Below are positions 1 through 5,322 of a stretch of 9,052 bases of DNA, piece by piece. How positions within the stretch are numbered: the stretch's first letter is position 1; every line of letters begins with the position of its first letter. Below the pieces are notes generated by a model. That model ran no database searches. It saw nothing but the letters and a program-made list of their open reading frames with translations, and was not told the origin of the DNA. The stretch lies in the NCBI GenBank assembly GCA_030637065.1, contig DAOVVQ010000154.1, positions 1-9,052 on the forward strand. The letters run 5' to 3'. This DNA is from Planctomycetota bacterium. Its GTDB lineage: Bacteria > Planctomycetota > Phycisphaerae > Sedimentisphaerales > Anaerohalosphaeraceae. Made by a program: the position numbers and the translations under genes.

Positions 1-591
1 CGGCGAGACGTTAAGCAGCTTGCGGCAGTTCTTAAGCCTGGCCCAATCGCGACTAAGCTGCTCGACGAAGCTGAGGACATACGAACCGGCGGAAACCGGC
101 TGGGCTCGCTGAAGATGGGTATAGGCGGGCATCGTCGTATTGGCGTATTTACCAGCCATCTTGACCAGGGCCCGCTGCAACAGCGTGATCCGGGTCTGGA
201 TGACCTCGATCTCGTCCCGCATCCAGAGCCGCATATCGGTCGCGACCTGGTCATTGCGAGACCTGCCGGTATGGAGCTTCCTGCCGGCATCGCCGACCTT
301 CTTGATCAGAGCGGCCTCGATCGCCATGTGGATATCTTCATGGACCTTATCGAACTTGAAACGCCCAGCGGCGATCTGCTCGGAAATCTCGAACAAAGCC
401 TGCTTGATCTCGCCAAACTCCGATTTAGTGATCAGCTTCCGGTCGGCCAACATCTGCGCATGCGCAACCGAGCCCGCAATGTCGTACTTATACAGACGCT
501 TGTCATAAGAAAGCGACTCGACAAAATCGACAGTCAACTCGTCAGGCCCCCCAGCCAGCCGCTTTTCCCAACTCTTCTCAGTCTTAGCCAT
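1..591 (-). CDS. argH: Argininosuccinate lyase, N-terminal part (cut by window start)
   Basis: ArgH cleaves argininosuccinate to arginine and fumarate, the last step of arginine synthesis, in the cytoplasm as a homotetramer. Seen: 197 codons open to the window edge. The start region resembles the family opening (residues 8-35, ending in SLSYDKRLYKYD). HTGRSRNDQ at residues 107-115 is the substrate-binding signature, followed by TTMPAYTHLQRAQPV at about 152-166 carrying the conserved THLQ histidine (H159). ATG is at 589-591 with a GGAG Shine-Dalgarno motif upstream. The family is usually about 460 residues, so a little over half the protein lies outside the window. The usual WGGRF opening is altered to WEKRLAGG, which is a mild divergence. 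A strong promoter lies 80-110 bases upstream. The gene is divergent from the sigma factor gene. Identification is secure. Confidence 0.96.
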   Translation of the reverse strand, partial: MAKTEKSWEKRLAGGPDELTVDFVESLSYDKRLYKYDIAGSVAHAQMLADRKLITKSEFGEIKQALFEISEQIAAGRFKFDKVHEDIHMAIEAALIKKVGDAGRKLHTGRSRNDQVATDMRLWMRDEIEVIQTRITLLQRALVKMAGKYANTTMPAYTHLQRAQPVSAGSYVLSFVEQLSRDWARLKNCRKLLNVSP

Positions 592-636
592 ATCTTCACT
601 CCGCAAAAAAACATCCGCCCAAAAAGACCCTGCTCG

Positions 637-665
637 GGAACAAACTGCGTCGCTACCCGGTCTAT
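637..665 (+). promoter_or_regulatory. Possible ECF-type promoter facing the sigma gene
   Basis: GGAACAA at 637-643 followed after 17 bases by TCTAT at 661-665 resembles the GGAAC / TCTGA-like pattern recognised by sigma-E-type ECF factors. It faces the ECF sigma gene 113 bases downstream and would lie inside the argH leader on the other strand. Such positive autoregulation is common in ECF systems. The match is short and could be chance. Confidence 0.3.
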
Positions 666-672
666 ATAATAG

Positions 673-701
673 ATAATACGACCCAGCCGGACGCCTGTCA
701 A
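673..701 (-). promoter_or_regulatory. Sigma-70 promoter of argH
   Basis: On the minus strand a perfect TTGACA (701-696) is followed by a 17-base spacer and TATTAT (678-673). Transcription would start near 666, giving a leader of about 75 bases before the argH ATG. The match to the housekeeping consensus (6/6 and 5/6, ideal spacing) is seen directly. Activity is inferred. No ArgR-type operator was recognised. Confidence 0.75.
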
Positions 702-777
702 GAACGCCTGACGGCGCCAATGACAGTAAAATTCCGAAAAAAACCGAGTAATTTGGCCCCGCCGCGCATAATATCTA

Positions 778-1398
778 ATGAAACGGACGGCAGAAAGGAA
801 TTGCAAGACCGTGATCGGTAAACCGCAACAATCCGGCTCTTTGGAAATTAGAGATGGCGATACGGACGCCTGGCGCGAAATGCTCGTCAGCGGTATACCG
901 CAGCTCTACGGCATGTTCGTCAGGCACGGAATTAACCCCGGATTGGCCGAGGAACTGGTGCAAAAGACGGTTTTTGACGCCGTCAGGGGCCGAAACAGCT
1001 TCGACCCAGCCAGAGGCGCCGCCCGGCAGTGGCTCATGGGCATAGCCAAAAACAACCTGGCCATGGAAATGAGACGAAGGGCCAAGGCACCGATCCTCGA
1101 CGGCGATGTTGCCGACTATATCGAAACGGTTGACTCGAAACTGCTGCCGGATGAAGTGCTCGAACGAAAGGAAACCGCCGAGATCGTCCGAAAAGCCATG
1201 TCCGGGCTGCCAGACAAAGAGCAGGACGTGCTAAAAGCCAAATATATCCAAAACCTTTCTGCCCGAAGTATTGCCGAGGCAATGGGCATCACTGAAAAAG
1301 CTGTGCACAGCTTACTGTACCGGGCGAGAAACTCGCTGCGTAACAAACTCAAAACGATAGCACCTCTTTATGCGAGGGGCAAAGACCATGAAAAATAG
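778..1398 (+). CDS. ECF-type RNA polymerase sigma factor
   Basis: A small sigma-70-family factor that would direct RNA polymerase to a specific promoter set. Seen, numbering from the ATG at 778: a region 2 core at about residues 32-103 (including AEELVQKTVFDAV, then ARQWLMGIAKNN and an RRR cluster) and a region 4 helix-turn-helix at about 133-195 (GLPDKEQDVLKAKY, then SARSIAEAMGITEKAVHSLL and YRARNSL). There is no region 1 or 3, as expected for an ECF factor. Length is 206 residues. The ATG has no visible Shine-Dalgarno motif. A GTG at 811 has AAAGGAA upstream and would give a 195-residue protein beginning VIGKPQQ, so it may be the true start. The last 11 bases overlap the VWA gene, which suggests translational coupling and a functional link. 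The regulon is unknown. Confidence 0.9.
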   Translation: MKRTAERNCKTVIGKPQQSGSLEIRDGDTDAWREMLVSGIPQLYGMFVRHGINPGLAEELVQKTVFDAVRGRNSFDPARGAARQWLMGIAKNNLAMEMRRRAKAPILDGDVADYIETVDSKLLPDEVLERKETAEIVRKAMSGLPDKEQDVLKAKYIQNLSARSIAEAMGITEKAVHSLLYRARNSLRNKLKTIAPLYARGKDHEK

Positions 1399-3514
1399 AA
1401 AAGACGATCTTAATACAAATATCTCGCGACTGGTCAAACTGACAGACGATTCGACCCAGCCGAGCAAGGCATTTACAGATTCCCTGACCGACAGAGCACT
1501 TAAGCAACTGCACCAAAATGCAAAGGATCAGCCGCGAGAGGAAAGGAAAATAACCATGAAACCAAGGAAATTACGATTTCCAAGGATACTCGCTTACGCC
1601 GCAGTCATCGGCATCGCCTGCGGACTACTCTTCAGCATAACAATGCCAAACCTCAAAAAAGCCGAACAGGTATCGATCGAAAACACCTTATCCGAGCCGT
1701 TTGTCACCCGGCAGAACATGGTAGCACTGACACCGCCGCCACCGCCACCGCAAACAACTGAATTGGTCGTGGCAGCGAATGAATTTAAGGACCGCATTGT
1801 TGTGTCACCCGATACATCACAGTTTGTGCAGCTTCCAACAAAGCTGCCTAAACCAGTCTATAAAGGGACACCCGTACCGAAGCTGTCCAAAGCTAAATCT
1901 CCACCAGCACTCTATACAGAGACGCCCATACGTCTTGGGGTGGCCAGAATGGAATCCGTGAATTCTGTGGCTAAGGCGCCCGCGTACCCGGCTATTCCCA
2001 ATTTACACCCTACTTTTAAGCGGGAAAGAAGAGTAGATAACATTTACGGGATGGCTCACGGAGGCAATACTCCGCCCAACGGCGAAGATGTCGACGCGAT
2101 GTTCTTTGAGAACTATGGGGTCAACCCCTTTATCGACACCGAAGACGACCATCTCAGCACATTTGCCACGGACGTCGATACGGGCAGTTACACGGTTTGC
2201 CGGAGCTATTTGATGGACGGTAATCTGCCGCCCAACGAGGCCGTCCGCGTCGAGGAGTTCGTCAATTACTTCGACTACGGCTACCCCGCGCCCGAGGAGA
2301 CTGTCTTTTCGGTTATCGCCGAGGCCGCACCCTGGCAGTTCGGCAGCGGTCGCCATAACAGCTATCTGCTCCGGCTCGGACTAAAGGCCCGCCAGGTAAG
2401 CAGCGAGAACCGAAAGCCCGCGATCCTGACATTCGTGATCGATGTGTCCGGCTCCATGAACCGCGAAAACCGCCTCGAACTGGTCAAGAAGAGCCTTAGA
2501 ATACTCGTCGGCCAGCTTACGCCCAGGGACCGCATCGGCATCGCCGTATACGGCAGCCAGGGCAAAAAGATCATGGGCCACAAAGGGCTCAAAGAAAAGA
2601 ACCGGATCCTCGAGGCGATCGATTCCCTGCGTCCGGAGGGCTCTACCAATGCCGAGGAAGGCATACGGATCGGTTACAAAATGGCCAGTCAGGCCTTCGT
2701 TGGCGGCAATATCAATCGGGTCATCCTCTGCTCGGACGGCGTTGCCAACGTCGGCAAAACCGGCCCGGACGACATCTTCGAGATGATCAAGGCAAAGACG
2801 AAAAAAGGCATTACCCTCTCGGCCCTTGGTTTTGGGATGAGCAACTATAACGATGTGCTCATGGAGCAATTAGGCGATAAGGGTAATGGCCATTACGCCT
2901 ACGTCGACACCATCGCCGAGGCCAGGCGGATGTTCACTGAGAATCTCACCGGCACCTTGCAGGTCGTCGCACTCGATGTAAAGGTCCAGGTCGATTTTAA
3001 TCCGGAAGTCGTTCGCAGCTACCGGCTGATCGGTTACGAGAACCGCGATGTGCCCGACGAGAAATTCCGCGATAACAAGCAGGATGGCGGCGAAATGGGC
3101 GCCGGGCACTCCGTCACAGCCATGTACGAGATCAAGCTCTGGGAAGATGCTGCCGGCGATATTGCTGCGACATCCGTCCGCTATAAGGACCCGGACACAA
3201 AAGAGGTCGACGAATTCAGCTATACCGTATCGACGAGCGACCTGGCGGCGGATTTCGCCGAGACAAGTGATGACTTTATATTGGCTGCGACGGTAACGGA
3301 ATTCGCCGAGATCCTCCGCAAAAGCCACTGGGCCAAAGGAGCATCGCTCGATTCGGTTTTACGGCAAGCCCGAAAGATCGGCCCGAAATTCGACTCCGAC
3401 AGCAAGGTCATCGAACTAATGGACCTGATAGCAAAGGCCAAAGACATGACAAAAAGGTCGGCAAATGACGACAGCCATACCGGCGAACACACGGACGACT
3501 TCAAACAACCCTAA
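1388..3514 (+). CDS. Membrane-anchored von Willebrand factor A domain protein, YfbK-like; candidate sigma-factor regulator
   Basis: 708 residues from the ATG at 1388, chosen because AGGGG lies 8 bases upstream. An ATG at 1370 in frame has no such site. Order of parts: a charged cytoplasmic N-terminus without cysteine (1-64), one hydrophobic helix (about 65-86), a linker with six prolines in a row (about 115-121) and many Pro/Lys, a VWA-associated N-terminal domain (about 243-305, beginning GVNPFIDTEDD), then a VWA domain with a complete MIDAS: DVSGS at 352-356, Thr420 in GSTN and Asp450 in SDG. A C-terminal region of the kind paired with VWA in the YfbK family follows. No signal peptidase site is evident, so a type II membrane orientation with the VWA outside the cytoplasm is inferred. 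The overlap with the sigma gene and the N-terminus/helix layout suggest the cytoplasmic tail may bind the sigma factor. That is inference, since the zinc anti-sigma motif (HxxxCxxC) is absent. Confidence 0.88.
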   Translation: MKNRKDDLNTNISRLVKLTDDSTQPSKAFTDSLTDRALKQLHQNAKDQPREERKITMKPRKLRFPRILAYAAVIGIACGLLFSITMPNLKKAEQVSIENTLSEPFVTRQNMVALTPPPPPPQTTELVVAANEFKDRIVVSPDTSQFVQLPTKLPKPVYKGTPVPKLSKAKSPPALYTETPIRLGVARMESVNSVAKAPAYPAIPNLHPTFKRERRVDNIYGMAHGGNTPPNGEDVDAMFFENYGVNPFIDTEDDHLSTFATDVDTGSYTVCRSYLMDGNLPPNEAVRVEEFVNYFDYGYPAPEETVFSVIAEAAPWQFGSGRHNSYLLRLGLKARQVSSENRKPAILTFVIDVSGSMNRENRLELVKKSLRILVGQLTPRDRIGIAVYGSQGKKIMGHKGLKEKNRILEAIDSLRPEGSTNAEEGIRIGYKMASQAFVGGNINRVILCSDGVANVGKTGPDDIFEMIKAKTKKGITLSALGFGMSNYNDVLMEQLGDKGNGHYAYVDTIAEARRMFTENLTGTLQVVALDVKVQVDFNPEVVRSYRLIGYENRDVPDEKFRDNKQDGGEMGAGHSVTAMYEIKLWEDAAGDIAATSVRYKDPDTKEVDEFSYTVSTSDLAADFAETSDDFILAATVTEFAEILRKSHWAKGASLDSVLRQARKIGPKFDSDSKVIELMDLIAKAKDMTKRSANDDSHTGEHTDDFKQP

Positions 3515-3525
3515 GGAGAAGTGGT

Positions 3526-3547
3526 GGGGTGGGCCTTGGCTCACCCT
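3526..3547 (+). terminator. Weak hairpin after the VWA gene
   Basis: GGGTGGGC (3527-3534) pairs with GCTCACCC (3539-3546) around a CTTG loop, with one G-T pair, 12 bases after the VWA stop codon. There is no T-run after it, so it is at best an imperfect terminator or an mRNA 3'-end stabiliser. The same GGGTGGGC word appears in reverse just after the mfd stop, so it may belong to a dispersed repeat. Confidence 0.35.
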
Positions 3548-3559
3548 GCCGGAATTGTC

Positions 3560-3580
3560 AGTCGATAGTCGTTGGTCGTT
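3560..3580 (+). repeat. Three 7-bp tandem repeats
   Basis: AGTCGAT, AGTCGTT and GGTCGTT follow one another without gaps. They are followed by a run of nine G (3591-3599). The array lies between the convergent sigma/VWA and nrdR operons with no visible function. Short slippage-prone tracts of this kind may vary between strains. Confidence 0.55.
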
Positions 3581-3699
3581 AGGTGCTGGTGGGGGGGGGT
3601 AGTAAAAAACTCAGACAGCCTTATCGTTGCGGGTTATTATTGGAAGCGGGCTTATCTTTACTCCTCAACCAAAATTTTCCATAACCCGAAGAGCGATCG

Positions 3700-3715
3700 G
3701 CAGAATCCGTTCTGC
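3700..3715 (-). terminator. Hairpin downstream of the ATP-cone gene
   Basis: GCAGAA (3700-3705) and TTCTGC (3710-3715) form a perfect 6-bp stem with a 4-base loop, about 50 bases after the end of the minus-strand ATP-cone gene. A second, weaker stem, GCGGA/TCCGC, lies at 3727-3744. Neither is followed by a clear T-run in the direction of that gene, so a terminator role is only possible. Confidence 0.3.
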
Positions 3716-3766
3716 GGCTGCCTGAGGCGGATTTCCGTTTCCGCGTTTACTCGAAAAATATCTATT

Positions 3767-4324
3767 TTACCCTGCCGCTATCTGCAACTGCTCGTGGGCT
3801 GTGAGCATTGCGTCGCGGTCGGCAAGGACAAGTTCTCTTATCAGTGAGCCCGGGATACGCATCATTCCGAGATTCAATACCTTTTCCTCGACCGACGAGG
3901 CGACGACCCTTGCCACATCGTAGTCAAGGCCGTGGCGTTCCATCAGGTCATCGACGATTCGCGACTTGCTCCATCGCCACTTAGCCAAGCCAAGCCCGGT
4001 CAGATCGTCGAAGCCGTCTTCGATGATCTCGATGCGTTTTCGTTTCAGTCTACGGTCAAGGTGATATTCATTCAGCGCCCTGGCGGCCTCCGGATAGCCG
4101 GTGGCATTGAGGACGGACTGAATAAGCAAGTGTATCTCTTCGCTCTTAATGGCCCTGCCGGTATTGCCCTGGTGGACGTAAAAGGTAACCGCCTCTGCGA
4201 ACTGCTCTGCGGCAAAGACGTTCGACTCGTCGACAAGGGCGAGGGCATTGCTGAACGTACCTAAGACTTTCGTATGCAGGTACAGTTCCATACTGCCGTC
4301 AGATTTTGCCACTTCAAGCGGCAT
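3767..4324 (-). CDS. ATP-cone domain protein, probably two tandem cones, partner gene of nrdR
   Basis: 185 residues, function unknown. Residues about 4-98 match the ATP-cone fold: VAKSDG at 5-10 gives the K-DG nucleotide-binding start, TKV at 18-20 carries the conserved lysine, and EAARALNEYHLDRR (79-92) resembles the family's closing helix. Residues about 114-175 look like a second, degenerate cone (WSKSRIVDDLMERHG, then ASSVEEKVLNLG and IPGSLIRELV). No zinc ribbon and no catalytic domain is present, so it is neither a reductase nor a second NrdR. ATP cones bind ATP/dATP in NrdR and ribonucleotide reductases. ATG at 4322-4324 has a good GGAGG (complement of 4334-4338) nine bases upstream. 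It starts 56 bases after nrdR on the same strand, so co-transcription is likely. A role as nucleotide sensor or NrdR modulator is inferred. Confidence 0.8.
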   Translation of the reverse strand: MPLEVAKSDGSMELYLHTKVLGTFSNALALVDESNVFAAEQFAEAVTFYVHQGNTGRAIKSEEIHLLIQSVLNATGYPEAARALNEYHLDRRLKRKRIEIIEDGFDDLTGLGLAKWRWSKSRIVDDLMERHGLDYDVARVVASSVEEKVLNLGMMRIPGSLIRELVLADRDAMLTAHEQLQIAAG

Positions 4325-4380
4325 CCGTTCAATCCTCCATTGCCTTTTCCGTCGTATCGGTCGGGTATCTGCAAGATTTT

Positions 4381-4872
4381 TTACGTACTGAACAGCTTCG
4401 GCTGATCGCCGACATCCGTTTCCTGTATCGCCTGGCTTACTTCTTCGATGAAGTCGCCGGCGTCGGTAAACTCTCGATAGACGCTTGCAAAACGTATATA
4501 AGCGACCTTATCGACGGCCCGGAGGTTTAGCATCGCACTTTCGCCGATGAATCTTGACTCGACTTCCTTGTCGAACTTTTTGAACACGTCCTCTTCGACG
4601 CGGTCGGCGATCTCCTGGACCTGGTCGGCGGATACGGGCCTTTTATAACACGCCTTCTGCAAGCCTGCAATTACTTTATCGCGATCGTAAGGGATTCGCG
4701 AGCCGTCTTTTTTTATGACACTGAGCTTGAAGCTTTCGCCGATCTTTTCGTATGTTGTAAACCGCCTCTTGCACGGCTGACACTGGCGCCGGCGCCGGAT
4801 GACCCGTCCGTTTTCGCTCGAACGCGAATCGATGACCTTATCATCGTCTTCCTTACAAAATGGGCATCTCAC
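4381..4872 (-). CDS. nrdR: Transcriptional repressor NrdR
   Basis: NrdR represses ribonucleotide reductase genes when its ATP cone binds dATP/ATP. Seen: 163 residues, close to the usual 150-170. An N-terminal zinc ribbon has Cys3, Cys6, Cys31 and Cys34, with the arginine-rich DNA-binding stretch (RVIRRRRQC, 23-31) between them. RRFTTYE is at 36-42. The ATP cone begins at about 49 with VIKKDG (52-57) and ends with VAYIRFASVYREF (123-135), all hallmarks of the family. The start is a GTG at 4870-4872; the overlapping ATG is out of frame and meets TGA at once. No strong Shine-Dalgarno motif is visible. Two NrdR-box-like sites lie 50-100 bases upstream, pointing to autoregulation. It is followed by the ATP-cone gene. 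No reductase gene is in the window. Confidence 0.96.
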   Translation of the reverse strand: MRCPFCKEDDDKVIDSRSSENGRVIRRRRQCQPCKRRFTTYEKIGESFKLSVIKKDGSRIPYDRDKVIAGLQKACYKRPVSADQVQEIADRVEEDVFKKFDKEVESRFIGESAMLNLRAVDKVAYIRFASVYREFTDAGDFIEEVSQAIQETDVGDQPKLFST

Positions 4873-4913
4873 ATTTTGACCCGCATTAACCCGTTCAATA
4901 TCTGGACAACAAA

Positions 4914-4927
4914 GTGCCGAAAGGCAC
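4914..4927 (-). promoter_or_regulatory. Hairpin in the nrdR leader
   Basis: GTGCC (4914-4918) and GGCAC (4923-4927) form a perfect 5-bp stem with a 4-base loop. On the nrdR strand the second arm is followed by TTTGTTG, so it could act as a weak attenuator in the nrdR leader. It overlaps the distal NrdR-box-like site by four bases. Role is inferred. Confidence 0.35.
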
Positions 4928-4939
4928 CATATTTAGCTT
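4924..4939. promoter_or_regulatory. NrdR-box-like site, proximal to nrdR
   Basis: GCACCATATTTAGCTT matches about 11 of 16 positions of the recalled NrdR box consensus (ACACWATATATWGTGT). Alone it is weak. Its value comes from the better site whose start is 30 bases away, since NrdR boxes normally occur as pairs about three helical turns (31-32 bases) apart. It lies downstream of the candidate -10 of nrdR. Confidence 0.5.
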
Positions 4940-4943
4940 CTAT

Positions 4944-4974
4944 ATTATGGTAAGCTCAATATATGGTGTGTCAA
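4944..4974 (-). promoter_or_regulatory. Candidate nrdR promoter
   Basis: On the minus strand a perfect TTGACA (4974-4969) is followed after 19 bases by CATAAT (4949-4944). The spacer is longer than the ideal 17, which may fit a regulated promoter. Transcription would begin near 4937, giving a leader of about 65 bases. The overlap with NrdR-box-like sites supports it. Confidence 0.5.
4954..4969. promoter_or_regulatory. NrdR-box-like site, distal to nrdR
   Basis: Read on the minus strand, ACACCATATATTGAGC matches about 13 of 16 positions of the recalled NrdR box consensus. It sits between the candidate -35 and -10 of nrdR. CACCATAT here is an exact inverted copy of the same eight bases in the neighbouring site. 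Binding here would block the promoter, the standard way NrdR represses. Confidence 0.62.
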
Positions 4975-5189
4975 ACAAAAAAACTGGGAAATCCGGTCCG
5001 TGGTGGGCGTCTGAGATCAACGATTTCTTTTTCATGATCGTAACGTTTTACGCAGCAACGACTAAGCGGGTCAGCGGCAAAAGTACTAACAGGGCTGGCG
5101 GGGGGCGAAATTTTTTTGAAAATATTTGAAAATCATCTGCACCGGGTGCCTAATCTGTTTTTGTCCGCAAAAGCGGGTACAGGTACAAC

Positions 5190-5233
5190 CTGCCTTCCAC
5201 CTTCGCCAAGGCTACGGCGAGACAGGTCGGCAG
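5190..5233 (+). repeat. Composite stem-loop, possible dispersed repeat or RNA structure
   Basis: Three nested pairings are visible: CTGCC (5190-5194) with GGCAG (5229-5233), ACCT (5199-5202) with AGGT (5224-5227), and TCGCC (5203-5207) with GGCGA (5216-5220) around an 8-base loop. A T5 run follows at 5251-5255. No gene reads into it from the left on the plus strand, so it is unlikely to be a terminator. It may be a dispersed intergenic repeat or part of a longer mfd leader. Confidence 0.45.
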
Positions 5234-5273
5234 AACGGTACCGGTCCCCGTTTTTGCTGCTGTTTTAGGTATT

Positions 5274-5305
5274 GGTTGGGGGTTGACTGATCGGGGTTGG
5301 GGGTT
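5274..5305 (+). repeat. Pair of G-rich 11-bp direct repeats before mfd
   Basis: GGTTGGGGGTT occurs exactly at 5274-5284 and 5295-5305, start-to-start 21 bases, i.e. two helical turns. The repeats lie on and next to the candidate mfd -35, as an operator would. The G-runs (5278-5282, 5293-5296, 5299-5303) also give some G-quadruplex potential. Function is inferred. Confidence 0.6.
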
Positions 5306-5311
5306 TAGGAT
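5283..5311 (+). promoter_or_regulatory. Candidate mfd promoter, would give a near-leaderless mRNA
   Basis: TTGACT (5283-5288), 17-base spacer, TAGGAT (5306-5311). The -35 matches 5/6 and the -10 4/6. Transcription would begin near 5318, only about five bases before the GTG start of mfd. The AGGA in the -10 is also the only Shine-Dalgarno-like word near that start (12 bases away), so promoter and ribosome-site readings compete. Confidence 0.4.
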
Positions 5312-5322
5312 GTTCTTCGTCC

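Larger units (their letters stand above)
4975..5322. other. Non-coding spacer between nrdR and mfd
   Basis: No convincing gene is visible in the roughly 350 bases between the divergent nrdR and mfd. It holds small stems (CGTAA/TTACG at 5039-5052; a 7-bp stem with two G-T pairs and an AAAA loop at 5162-5179), a G6 run followed by T7 (about 5100-5117), the composite stem-loop at 5190-5233 and the G-rich repeats before mfd. Reading frames that cross it lack start sites and family resemblance. A small RNA cannot be excluded. Confidence 0.6.

Noticed and set aside
115..669. Long plus-strand open frame opposite argH
   Set aside because: It lies wholly antisense to the well-conserved ArgH N-terminus and its leader, has no family resemblance and no Shine-Dalgarno motif; it is a shadow of argH codon structure.
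534..806. Minus-strand open frame across the argH start and promoter
   Set aside because: It covers the argH promoter and ends inside argH in another frame; the ArgH frame is clearly the coding one.
2381..2869. Minus-strand open frame of 162 codons inside the VWA gene
   Set aside because: It is antisense to the VWA domain with its intact MIDAS motifs; long antisense frames are expected in GC-biased coding sequence.
3572..3847. Plus-strand open frame of 91 codons between the two operons
   Set aside because: It begins in the G9 tract region, runs into the 3' end of the ATP-cone gene on the opposite strand, and shows no protein-like composition.
4941..5035. Minus-strand 31-codon frame starting MKKKSLISD ahead of nrdR
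   Set aside because: It overlaps the candidate nrdR promoter and operator sites, lacks a ribosome site and is too short to judge.
4914..5129. Plus-strand 71-codon frame upstream of mfd
   Set aside because: Its start lies in the nrdR leader hairpin and crosses both NrdR-box-like sites; there is no Shine-Dalgarno motif and no recognisable domain.
4975..5322. Possible tRNA, tmRNA, SRP or riboswitch in the nrdR-mfd spacer
   Set aside because: No cloverleaf, CCA end, T-loop motif or known aptamer core could be recognised; only small separate stems were seen.
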